Positions 18,198-25,477 of a stretch of DNA of 42,795 nucleotides are shown one piece after another; position 1 is the first letter of the stretch, and each line of letters opens with the position of its first letter. The position numbers and the translations under genes are program-made. The stretch lies in contig JBEKYC010000087.1 in NCBI GenBank assembly GCA_049511415.1, positions 1 to 42,795 on the forward strand, written 5' to 3'. This stretch comes from Bog-159 sp049511415 (GTDB lineage Bacteria > Acidobacteriota > Terriglobia > Bryobacterales > Bryobacteraceae). The notes beneath the pieces are model-generated. The model worked only from the letters and a program-made list of their open reading frames with translations, did no database searches and was not told the origin of the DNA.

Positions 18198-18654
18198 GCC
18201 CGTTTTGGATATCAACCAAATCCGCGACATACTCCCGCACCGCTATCCCATGCTGCTGGTCGATCGAATTATCGAGTTAGAAGCCGAGCGAATTGTGGGT
18301 ATTAAGAGCGTCACGCAGAACGAGCCCTTCTTTCAGGGTCACTTCCCCGACTTCCCGGTGATGCCGGGAGTGCTCATCGTGGAAGCGTTGGCGCAGACGG
18401 CCGGCGTGCTGGTGCTGAGCCACGTGCCCGACCGGCATCGGAAGCTGGTGCTGCTGGCTTCCATCACCAGCGCGAAGTTCCGCCGGCCGGTGGTGCCCGG
18501 CGATACCCTACGCCTGGAGATGGCGGTTCTGAAGCGCAAGGCCAGCGTGGCGGTGATGACCGGCCGCGCCCTGGTGGACGGCCAAGTCGTAGCCGAGGCC
18601 GAGATGATGTGCAAGCTGGCGGACAAGGAAGAAGACAGGATTCAGGAGTCCTAA
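18196..18654 (+). CDS. fabZ: 3-hydroxyacyl-ACP dehydratase FabZ
   Basis: 152 residues. FabZ dehydrates (3R)-hydroxyacyl-ACP in fatty-acid elongation and competes with LpxA for hydroxymyristoyl-type acyl-ACP. The hot-dog fold shows LPHRYPMLLVDRI near 13-25, and the active site GHFPDFPVMPGVLIVEALAQ with His49 and Glu63. Start ATG at 18196 gives the usual short N-terminus; it has no ribosome binding site but is just behind an extended -10. The next gene starts 1 nt after the stop, the common fabZ-lpxA arrangement. Confidence 0.96.
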   Translation: MPVLDINQIRDILPHRYPMLLVDRIIELEAERIVGIKSVTQNEPFFQGHFPDFPVMPGVLIVEALAQTAGVLVLSHVPDRHRKLVLLASITSAKFRRPVVPGDTLRLEMAVLKRKASVAVMTGRALVDGQVVAEAEMMCKLADKEEDRIQES

Positions 18655-18655
18655 G

Positions 18656-19432
18656 CTGCCGGTACATCGCACCGCTATTGTCGATCCGCGCGCGAAGGTC
18701 GCCGAGAGTGCGGATATTGGTCCGTATGCGATAGTCGGTTCGGAGGTGTCGATCGGCGCCGGAACGCGCCTGATGGCCCACGTCTACATGGAAGGGCCGC
18801 TCGATATTGGCGAGGACAACGTCTTCTTTCCATACAGCACAATCGGGGTCATTTCACAGGATTTGAAATATCACGGTGAGCGGGCGGAGACGCGCATCGG
18901 GAACCGGAACAAGATTCGCGAGTTTGTAACGATCCATCGCGGCACCGAAGGCGGCGGACTAGTCACCAGCATCGGCGATGATAATCTGCTGATGGCTTAC
19001 GTACACGTGGCACACGATGTCCACCTGGGGAACCGCACGGTGCTGGCTAACGCGGTCACACTCGGCGGGCATGTCACGGTGGGTGACTGGGCGGTAATCG
19101 GCGCTTCCACCGGGGTACACCAGTTCTGCCGGATCGGCCGTAACGCGATTATTGGCGGATATAGTGTAGTCACGCAGGACGTGCTGCCGTTTTCGAATAC
19201 AGTGAGCGAACGCGGCATCAAGGTTTTTGGCGCCAACCGCATCGGGCTGGAACGCCGCGGATTCGAGCCCGCCAACATCGAGAAGCTGCAGACGGCCATG
19301 CGGCTGCTGACGCGCGCGGGCTTGAACACGTCGCAAGCGGTGGAGCGGATTCACGCGGAGATTGCGGATTGCCCCGAGGTGGACGAGCTATTGGCATTCC
19401 TGGCGGAATCGAAGCGCGGCGTTATCAAATGA
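18656..19432 (+). CDS. lpxA: UDP-N-acetylglucosamine O-acyltransferase LpxA, probable CTG start
   Basis: 258 residues if started at CTG 18656. LpxA transfers a 3-hydroxyacyl chain from ACP to UDP-GlcNAc (or its 3-amino analogue), the first step of lipid A synthesis, in the cytoplasm. The left-handed beta-helix hexapeptide pattern begins with PVHRTAIVDPRAKV, which aligns with the first residues of E. coli LpxA. The catalytic histidine is in YVHVAHDVHLGN, and GVHQFCRIG and SERGIKVFGANRIGLERRGF follow. There is no ATG, GTG or TTG in this frame between an upstream stop and codon 31 (GTG 18746). A GTG start there would delete the first helix coils. CTG 18656 has AGGAG exactly 7 nt upstream. The stop overlaps the lpxI ATG. 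Confidence 0.93.
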   Translation: MPVHRTAIVDPRAKVAESADIGPYAIVGSEVSIGAGTRLMAHVYMEGPLDIGEDNVFFPYSTIGVISQDLKYHGERAETRIGNRNKIREFVTIHRGTEGGGLVTSIGDDNLLMAYVHVAHDVHLGNRTVLANAVTLGGHVTVGDWAVIGASTGVHQFCRIGRNAIIGGYSVVTQDVLPFSNTVSERGIKVFGANRIGLERRGFEPANIEKLQTAMRLLTRAGLNTSQAVERIHAEIADCPEVDELLAFLAESKRGVIK

Positions 19433-20241
19433 AATACGGTCTGATCGCCGGCAATGGGCGGTTTCCTCTTCTAGCTCTTGAAAACGCGGCACGGCTGGGG
19501 CACGAGGTGGTAGTGTTCGCGATCGAGGAGGAAGCTTCGCCGGAGGTTGCGGCGCGCGCGTCGAAGTGCCACTGGCTGTCGCTCGGCCAGCTTAGCCGGT
19601 TGATTGACCTGCTGAAGACCGAGGGCATAAGCGAAGTGGTGATGGCGGGGCAGGTGAAGCACGCCAAGATCTTCTCGTCGATCCGGCCGGACTGGCGGCT
19701 GATCAAGCTGCTGGCGTCGCTGCCCTCTAAGAATACCGACGGGTTGATCGGCGGGGTGGCGCAAGTGCTGGCTTCCGAGGGGATCGAACTGCGGGATTCG
19801 ACGGCGCTGCTGAAGCCGCTGCTGGCGGATCGGGGCGCGATGACGCGGCGCAAGCCGGATGGGCGCGAGGAAGCCGACATTCAATACGGCCGCCGGGTGG
19901 CTTCCGCTCTGGCGGGCTTCGATGTGGGGCAGAGCGTGGCGATTTGCGAACGGGCCTGCGTCGCGCTCGAAGCGATGGAGGGCACCGACGCCATGCTGCG
20001 GCGAGCGGCTGGTTTGGTGGACGGGCGGCCGCTCACGCTGGTGAAAGCTTCCAATCGGCGACGGCATCTGCTTTTTGATGTGCCGGTGGCGGGTTTGGAC
20101 ACAATCGACGTGATGCGGGAGACCGGAACTACGGCGATGGCCGTGGATGCGGGCCGCACTCTGTTGTTGGATCGGGAGGTGATGCTGGCGCGGGCGGACG
20201 CCGCTGGGATTGCCGTGGTGGGGATGGAAGCGGATGCATAG
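19429..20241 (+). CDS. lpxI: UDP-2,3-diacylglucosamine diphosphatase LpxI
   Basis: 270 residues beginning MKYGLIAGNGRFPLLALENA. LpxI (formerly DUF1009) cleaves UDP-2,3-diacylglucosamine to lipid X and UMP in bacteria that lack LpxH. Typical blocks are GQLSRLIDLLKTEGISEVVMAGQVKHAKIF, DGLIGGVAQVLASEGIEL, and a C-terminal domain with FDVGQSVAICERACVALEAMEGTD and LVKASNRRRHLLFDVPVAGLDTI. It overlaps lpxA by ATGA and the next gene by 8 bp, so translation is coupled throughout. The intervening LpxD step is not encoded in this window. Confidence 0.95.
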   Translation: MKYGLIAGNGRFPLLALENAARLGHEVVVFAIEEEASPEVAARASKCHWLSLGQLSRLIDLLKTEGISEVVMAGQVKHAKIFSSIRPDWRLIKLLASLPSKNTDGLIGGVAQVLASEGIELRDSTALLKPLLADRGAMTRRKPDGREEADIQYGRRVASALAGFDVGQSVAICERACVALEAMEGTDAMLRRAAGLVDGRPLTLVKASNRRRHLLFDVPVAGLDTIDVMRETGTTAMAVDAGRTLLLDREVMLARADAAGIAVVGMEADA

Positions 20242-21157
20242 GGTCGCGGTCATTGGCGCGGGAGCATTCGGGCAGAATCATTGCCGGGTGGTTCGGCAAT
20301 CCACGCGAGCGGAACTCACGGCGGTAGTGGATGTCGATCCGGCGCGCGGGTCGATGGCCGACTACCGTGAGCTGGCCGGCGAGGTGGATGCGGCGATCGT
20401 GGCCACGCCCACTTCGTCGCACGCGGAAATCGGCTGTTGGCTTTTGGAGCACGGCATCGACGTGCTGGTGGAGAAGCCCATGGCGCCCGACGTGGAGTCA
20501 GCCGACCGGTTGATCGACGCCGCGGACCGGCACGGGCGCATGCTGCAGGTGGGCCATCTGGAACGCTTCAATCCGGCGGTGATGGCGCTCGAAGCCCGTA
20601 TCACGGTACCCCTGTTTTTCGAGATCCACAGGTTGAGCGTGTTCAGCCCGCGCAGCCTGGATGTGGACGTGATCCTGGACCTGATGGTCCACGATATCGA
20701 TATCGTACTCAGCCTGACGCAGTGCGAACCGGAGGAAGTCCGCGCGGCGGGCGTTTCGATACTGTCGCCCAAAGTTGATATTGCCAATGCGCGGTTACAA
20801 TTCCCCAACGGCTGTGTGGCGAATCTCACAGCCAGTCGGGTTTCGACCGAGAGGGTGCGTAAGCTGCGCCTGTTTCAGCCGCAGCAATATGTATCGCTGG
20901 ATTATGCCCGTCAGGAGGCCGTAGTGTACGCGGTCCGTAGCGGGCAGGTTTCCTTCGAGGCGCTGCCGGTGGCGAAAGGGGAGCCGCTGGGGTTACAATT
21001 CGACGCCTTTTTAGATAGTTTGGAAGCGCGAAAATCGGCGAAAACTTCAGGCCTTGCGGCACGTCAAACAATGCGAGTAGCTGTATCTATTCTTGATAAG
21101 ATTAGAGAGCATTCGGACATCGTCTCGCAGACTTTGGCAAGTGCATGGAAACGGTAG
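20234..21157 (+). CDS. Gfo/Idh/MocA oxidoreductase, GnnA-like
   Basis: 307 residues from the ATG at 20234. NAD-binding motif VIGAGAFG (7-13), the family signature EKP (80-82) and the histidine-containing substrate loop DLMVHDIDIVLSL in the alpha/beta C-terminal domain. The stretch LQVGHLERFNPAV is characteristic of members found in lpx operons. The relative GnnA oxidises UDP-GlcNAc at C3 so that GnnB can add an amine, giving lipid A with amide-linked chains. That assignment is likely but not proved: no GnnB-type aminotransferase is nearby. The gene overlaps both neighbours (8 bp with lpxI, 13 bp with tonB). Confidence 0.85.
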   Translation: MHRVAVIGAGAFGQNHCRVVRQSTRAELTAVVDVDPARGSMADYRELAGEVDAAIVATPTSSHAEIGCWLLEHGIDVLVEKPMAPDVESADRLIDAADRHGRMLQVGHLERFNPAVMALEARITVPLFFEIHRLSVFSPRSLDVDVILDLMVHDIDIVLSLTQCEPEEVRAAGVSILSPKVDIANARLQFPNGCVANLTASRVSTERVRKLRLFQPQQYVSLDYARQEAVVYAVRSGQVSFEALPVAKGEPLGLQFDAFLDSLEARKSAKTSGLAARQTMRVAVSILDKIREHSDIVSQTLASAWKR

Positions 21158-22179
21158 TTAGTTCCTCAGCGGATAACTCGGCGGAACTACGTCTGCTGAC
21201 CTCTTGGGGGCAGGATCGCGGCCGTGTCCGCGAAGCCGGCGTCTTATCGCTGTTGGCGCATCTGGCCGCTATCGTCGCGCTGCTGCTGATACCGCGCGGC
21301 GTGCCGATGCCGCCGCGGCGCATGGAAACGCAGATCACGCCGCTAATCGAGCCGCCCACGGAGTTGACGCAGAAGGCGCCGGCGAAGGCGCCGGCCGCCA
21401 AAGAGGTGACGGCGGAAGCGCTGCAGCCGCGGCCGCGCATACAGGTTCCGAATTCGCCCCCGTCGACTACGCGGCCGAAGGCGCAGATCAACATGCCGCC
21501 GCAGCCTCCGGCGGCGCCCATGCCGGAGCCGCCTAAGATCGAGGCGGGCAAGAGTGATGCGCAGCCGCCGCGAGGGCTGCCCGTGGGTCCGCCGACGCCA
21601 CAGATCGCGCCGCCCCAGATCCAGGAGCAGGAAAAGCCCAAGCTGGCGTTCGAGAACCCGACGGCGCCGCCGCCTTCCGGCGGTGTGGGACGCATTGCGC
21701 GGCCGGATACGTCGGTGGCGGGCGCCATACAGGAGCTGGCGCGGAGCGGATCGCAAGGCGGGCTGGCGGTGGGCGATGACACCAACGAAGTGGGGATCGG
21801 AGGGATCGGCAGCGGCATCAGCCAACTGCCTTCGCCGGGACGGTCTGCCAGCTCGCTGGAATTGCTGAGCGATCCCAAGGGAGTGGATTTCCGGCCGTAC
21901 CTGATCCAGGTGCTGACGGCGGTGCGGCGGAACTGGTTCGCGGTGTATCCGGAGAGCGCGCGCATGGGGATGCGCGGCCGGGTGGAAACGCAGTTCGTGA
22001 TCGCGCGGGATGGCAGCGTGCCGAAGCTGGTGATTGTGCTGCATTCGGCGCCGCCGCTGGAGCGGGCGGCGGTGGCGGGCATCGACGCGTCGCATCCGTT
22101 TCCGCAATTCCCTTCGGAGTTCACGGGCGACCGGATTATATTGAAGCTGGTGTTCAGCTACAACATGCCGCGCAAATAG
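21145..22179 (+). CDS. TonB-family energy transducer
   Basis: 344 residues. One membrane helix near 31-50 (VLSLLAHLAAIVALLLIP), then a long proline/alanine/lysine/glutamate-rich periplasmic linker (about 55-240), then a C-terminal TonB domain from about 245: YLIQVLTAVRRNWF, the GRVETQFVIARDGSVPKL strand, and a final LKLVFSYNMPRK. TonB proteins carry proton-motive force from ExbBD to outer-membrane receptors. It overlaps the GnnA-like gene by 13 bp, so it is the last gene of the lipid A operon; lpxB is often found at this place in other genomes but is absent here. The following minus-strand gene begins after 53 bp without a clear terminator. Confidence 0.88.
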   Translation: METVVSSSADNSAELRLLTSWGQDRGRVREAGVLSLLAHLAAIVALLLIPRGVPMPPRRMETQITPLIEPPTELTQKAPAKAPAAKEVTAEALQPRPRIQVPNSPPSTTRPKAQINMPPQPPAAPMPEPPKIEAGKSDAQPPRGLPVGPPTPQIAPPQIQEQEKPKLAFENPTAPPPSGGVGRIARPDTSVAGAIQELARSGSQGGLAVGDDTNEVGIGGIGSGISQLPSPGRSASSLELLSDPKGVDFRPYLIQVLTAVRRNWFAVYPESARMGMRGRVETQFVIARDGSVPKLVIVLHSAPPLERAAVAGIDASHPFPQFPSEFTGDRIILKLVFSYNMPRK

Positions 22180-22232
22180 GCGGCGTTCGCAGACGACTCT
22201 TTTTCCGACGATCAAAGCCTAATTCATTGATT

Positions 22233-23933
22233 CTAAAGGCTGCCGACCTGGGCCGTGAGCCTCCATTCCGTGGATATAGCCTCCGCGCGCAGTTCGCGGC
22301 GCAGGATTTTGCCTACGGGGGTCTTCGGCAGGCTGTCGCGGAATTCGATCAATTTGGGAACCTTGTAGTTCGTCAGACTCTGGCGGCAGAACTTGACGAT
22401 CTGTTCCGCGGAAAGGTCGGGATTCTCCGACACCACGAAGGCTTTCACGATTTCACCGGCGATCATATCCGGCACGCCGATGACGCCACATTCGACCACA
22501 CCGGGCACGCCCGCGATCACGTTCTCGATTTCATTGGGGTAGACGTTGAAGCCGGAGACGAGGATCATGTCCTTCTTGCGGTCCGTGATGCGCAGGCAGC
22601 CGGTGTCATCCATTACGCCGATGTCGCCGGTACGCAACCAGCCGTCGGGCGTGAATGAGGCCGCGGTCTCATCCGGTAACTGCCAATAGCCGGCCATCAC
22701 CTGAGGTCCTTTGACGCAGAGTTCACCTTCCGAGCCGGGGGGCAGTGCGCGACCGGCATCATCGAGGACGGCGACTTCGGTGGAGGGCAGAGGTAAACCG
22801 ATGGTCGGCGCATATCCCGTGGTGAAGGGGTTACAGGAGACGAACGGCGAGGCTTCTGTCAGTCCGTAGCCCTGCAGTAAGGGGCGGCCCGTAACTTTTT
22901 CCCAGCGTTCGCCGACGGTTTGATGTACCGCCGCACCGCCGCCGAGAGCGAACTTGACGCGAGTGAAATCGAGAGCCGCGAATCCGGGTGTAGTCACCAG
23001 TGCGTTGAACAAGGTGTTGACACCTGAAATTACGGTCCAGGACGTTTGGCGCAATTCCTTCATGAACGCGGGCATATCTTTGGGATTGGTGATGAGGAGA
23101 TTCATGCCGCCCAGCGTGATGAACAACAGACAGTTGGCTGTAAATGAAAAGACATGATACATGGGCAGCGCGGTGACTACGGTTTCGCGCCCCTCCTCGA
23201 GATGGCCGCAGGCCCAGGCGCGCGCCTGTTGCATGTTGGCGACAAGGCCGCCATGGGTCAGCATAGCGCCTTTGGCCTTGCCGGTGGTGCCGCCGGTGTA
23301 TTGCAATACGGCGACGTCGGCATGGGTAGGCGCGGCCTCGCGGAAGGGCGCGCGGGCGCCGCGATCGAGTGCCGCGCGGAAGTCGACGGCGCCGCCAATG
23401 CGCCATTCCGGCACCATCTTCCTGATATGGCGGACGGCGAAGTTTAGTATCAGGCGGCGTGGGGCGGGGAGCAAGTCGCCGACCTGCGTGGTGACGACAA
23501 AGCGCACGTTCGTGCCAGGGAGCGCTCTTTCCAGAACGTGGGCGAAGTTTTCCAGGATCACGATGGCTTCCGCGCCGGAATCTTTGAGCTGATGTTGCAG
23601 CTCACGCGCCGTGTACAGAGGGTTGATATTCACGGCGATGAAGCCACCACGCAGGAAGCCAAACAGCGCTACGGGGTATTGCAGCAGATTGGGCATCATG
23701 ATGGCGACACGGGCGCCTTTCGGTAGTCCGAGGCTCTGCAGCCAAGCCCCAAAGTTCCGGCTCAGCCGGTCCAGTTGAGCGTAGGTGAGGGTGGCACCGA
23801 AGTTCTTAAAAGCGGGCAGATCGCGGAACTTGCGGCAGCTACGGGCGAGGACGTCGTTGATGGATGCGAATTCACTCAGGTCGATCTCGGCGGGAACGCC
23901 GGGTGGGTAACTCTTCAGCCAGATCTTGTCCAT
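22233..23933 (-). CDS. Long-chain acyl-CoA synthetase (AMP-forming)
   Basis: 566 residues. Adenylates a fatty acid and transfers it to CoA. The ANL-family P-loop is YTGGTTGKAKGAMLTH (about 212-227). Further on are GYGLTEASP, the GELCVKGPQVMAGYW stretch, the TGDIG motif, DRKKDMILVSGFNVYPNEIE hinge region, and the catalytic lysine in KTPVGKILRREL. GGGAGG precedes the ATG by 8 nt. It resembles FadD. It stands alone on the minus strand; the acyl-CoA dehydrogenase and SDRs further on may use its product, but they are 7 kb away and not in one operon. Confidence 0.93.
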   Translation of the reverse strand: MDKIWLKSYPPGVPAEIDLSEFASINDVLARSCRKFRDLPAFKNFGATLTYAQLDRLSRNFGAWLQSLGLPKGARVAIMMPNLLQYPVALFGFLRGGFIAVNINPLYTARELQHQLKDSGAEAIVILENFAHVLERALPGTNVRFVVTTQVGDLLPAPRRLILNFAVRHIRKMVPEWRIGGAVDFRAALDRGARAPFREAAPTHADVAVLQYTGGTTGKAKGAMLTHGGLVANMQQARAWACGHLEEGRETVVTALPMYHVFSFTANCLLFITLGGMNLLITNPKDMPAFMKELRQTSWTVISGVNTLFNALVTTPGFAALDFTRVKFALGGGAAVHQTVGERWEKVTGRPLLQGYGLTEASPFVSCNPFTTGYAPTIGLPLPSTEVAVLDDAGRALPPGSEGELCVKGPQVMAGYWQLPDETAASFTPDGWLRTGDIGVMDDTGCLRITDRKKDMILVSGFNVYPNEIENVIAGVPGVVECGVIGVPDMIAGEIVKAFVVSENPDLSAEQIVKFCRQSLTNYKVPKLIEFRDSLPKTPVGKILRRELRAEAISTEWRLTAQVGSL

Positions 23934-24290
23934 GCGTTAACCTCCCGCGGAGCGGACCCAGCAGCCGGCCGGTCATTTGTGCATGCCACCGCGTGGCGCT
24001 CCCCGATGCAGTCGGGGGCTACGCGTGGATCGCGTCATCCCAAGCGTGCCAGGACGCCGCTCACACGGACGAAAAGACTCAGGTTTATTTTGATACCGTC
24101 ATGTCCGATTATACTGCAATGGCAGCGGGAGACGGCGCCGGTAGAGTTGATCGTGACGATGGGCAGCTTTACCGGCAACGTCGTCCTGATTTCCGGGAAC
24201 TCATGCGTCGCGCTGGGCGGGTTCCTTTGCAAGCGGATGACGTTCGTGGCCGGCCTCTTGTAGACCTTGAAAACAGGACAGATATTTTTC
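23934..24290. other. Intergenic region with a strong hairpin
   Basis: No gene is supported here; short open frames lack start signals. A strong hairpin at 23990-24025 combines CCCCGA/TCGGGG (24001-24006 with 24012-24017) and an outer CGCGT/ACGCG pair (23990-23994, 24021-24025). It is 57-92 nt upstream of the acyl-CoA synthetase start and may be part of its leader, or a REP-like element. No T run follows on either strand. Confidence 0.4.
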
Positions 24291-24338
24291 TTGACATAAT
24301 ATTGCATATCGCTATATGATTATAACGATCTGCAATAT
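24291..24338 (+). promoter_or_regulatory. Promoter and palindromic operator of the XRE-flotillin operon
   Basis: TTGACA (24291-24296) and TATGAT (24315-24320) are spaced by 18 bp. Arms ATATTGCA-T-ATCG (24299-24311) and CGAT-C-TGCAATAT (24326-24338) form an inverted repeat of 13 positions with one mismatch, centred on the -10 box and ending right at the ATG. A repressor bound here would block RNA polymerase. Since the first gene is an XRE-type regulator, autoregulation is likely. The predicted 5' leader is only about 12 nt, without a ribosome binding site. Confidence 0.65.
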
Positions 24339-24854
24339 ATGAAACTAGGCGAGAAGCTACGGTACTTGCGGGAAATCGAAGGGGCGCTGCGCGGGCAGGA
24401 CCGCGAACTGACGCAATCGGAAGTGGTGCGGCTGCTAAAGAAGGAGTCGGGCCAGAGCATTAGCCAGGCGTATCTTTCGCAGATCGAGAGCGGCGCGCGG
24501 CCGCATTTGACGAATTCGAGCCGCATGCTGCTGGCTAAGTTTTACAAGGTGCATCCGGGGTATCTGGTGGACGATCCGGAGGGCTACCAGGAAGAACTGA
24601 TGTCGGATGTGGGGGCGCTGGAGGACAAGTTGGATTTGTGGTTGATCAACGGCGCGGAGCGTTTCCGGCGGGATGCGGAGCTGAGCCAGGCGCTTTTGCG
24701 TCTGGCACGGCACGATGACACGCGCATGTGTATCGTGCTGTTGGGCGCCATTCTGGATAACCCCGGGTTGGCGGAACGGTTGTTACAAGTGTTGAAGCCT
24801 TCTCCGGCTGCGGCCGTGGAGGCTTCGCCCCGATCGAGGAGAAGACCGCAATGA
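24339..24854 (+). CDS. XRE-family transcriptional regulator
   Basis: 171 residues. An N-terminal helix-turn-helix of the Cro/cI (XRE) type: MKLGEKLRYLREIEG, LTQSEVVRLLKKESGQSISQAYLSQIESGARPHLT, where the recognition helix is ISQAYLSQIESG (about 41-52). The C-terminal two thirds are helical and acidic and end in an arginine-rich tail; no ligand domain is recognised. It is the first gene of a unit with the NfeD-like, flotillin and PspA-like genes, overlapping the next by ATGA. The palindrome across its own promoter suggests that it represses the whole unit until a membrane signal relieves it; the signal is unknown. Confidence 0.85.
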   Translation: MKLGEKLRYLREIEGALRGQDRELTQSEVVRLLKKESGQSISQAYLSQIESGARPHLTNSSRMLLAKFYKVHPGYLVDDPEGYQEELMSDVGALEDKLDLWLINGAERFRRDAELSQALLRLARHDDTRMCIVLLGAILDNPGLAERLLQVLKPSPAAAVEASPRSRRRPQ

Positions 24855-25465
24855 CGTGGGCGGATTTTTATCTGATTTGTTTTCTGTTGGGCCTGGCGCT
24901 GAGCCTGCTGTCGGTGCTGACGGGCAGCGCGCATCTGCATGTGCCGCACATCCACGTGCCGCACGTGCATGTGCCGCACGTGCACGTGCCGCACATGCAT
25001 GCGGAGACGGCGGAGGCCGAGGGTGTGCCGTGGCTGAATTTCGGGACCATGACCGCGTTTCTGGCGTGGTTCGGCGGCACGGGCTATCTGCTGGAGCGGT
25101 TCTATGCCGTGTGGTTTCTGATCGCGCTGGCGATTGCGATTCTGAGCGGTCTGGGCGGAGCGGCCATCGTGTTCTGGTTCCTGGCAAAGCTGGCAGCGGG
25201 CGATGAGGCGCTGGACCCGGCGGACTACGACATGATCGGCGTGCTGGGGAAACTGAGCATCCCGATTCGCGAGGGCGGCACGGGCGAGATCGTGTTCGCG
25301 CAAGAGGGCGTGCGCCACGTGGCGGGCGCGCGTAGCGACGACGGCATTGCGATTCCCAAGGGCGCCGAGGTGGTGGTGCAGCGGTACGAGAAGGGCATCG
25401 CGTATGTGCGGCGCTGGGAAGATATGACGGGGAGTTCGGAAGATCTGGCAGTGAAGGAGAGTTAA
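24851..25465 (+). CDS. NfeD/YuaF-like membrane protein with a His-rich repeat
   Basis: 204 residues. A first membrane helix at about 6-24 is followed by a loop with the tandem pentapeptide HVPH(I/V/M), residues 28-50, containing ten histidines. Two further helices come at about 65-83 and 88-118 (FYAVWFLIALAIAIL..AAIVFWFLAKLAA). The C-terminal part (about 130-190; GVLGKLSIPIREGGTGEIVFAQEGVRH, AIPKGAEVVVQRYEKGIAYV) has the OB-fold pattern of NfeD/YuaF/YqiJ, membrane partners of flotillins. It overlaps the XRE gene by ATGA and precedes the flotillin gene by 12 bp. It likely anchors or gates the flotillin assembly. The His loop is an unusual addition that could bind metal. Confidence 0.82.
   Translation: MTWADFYLICFLLGLALSLLSVLTGSAHLHVPHIHVPHVHVPHVHVPHMHAETAEAEGVPWLNFGTMTAFLAWFGGTGYLLERFYAVWFLIALAIAILSGLGGAAIVFWFLAKLAAGDEALDPADYDMIGVLGKLSIPIREGGTGEIVFAQEGVRHVAGARSDDGIAIPKGAEVVVQRYEKGIAYVRRWEDMTGSSEDLAVKES
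24938..24997 (+). repeat. Four 15-bp tandem repeats encoding HVPH(V/I/M)
   Basis: Units 24938-24952, 24953-24967, 24968-24982 and 24983-24997 are each close to CACGTGCCGCACGTG. They encode the pentapeptide HVPHx within the NfeD-like gene. The unit is nearly palindromic DNA, so slippage could change its copy number. Confidence 0.9.
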
Positions 25466-25477
25466 CGAAGGAGCGTT

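Noticed and set aside
21343..22215. 290-residue arginine-rich ORF antisense to tonB
   Set aside because: It mirrors the proline-rich linker codons of TonB and has no other support.
24938..24997. CRISPR-like repeat array
   Set aside because: The 15-bp units are contiguous with no spacers and lie in frame inside a coding gene.
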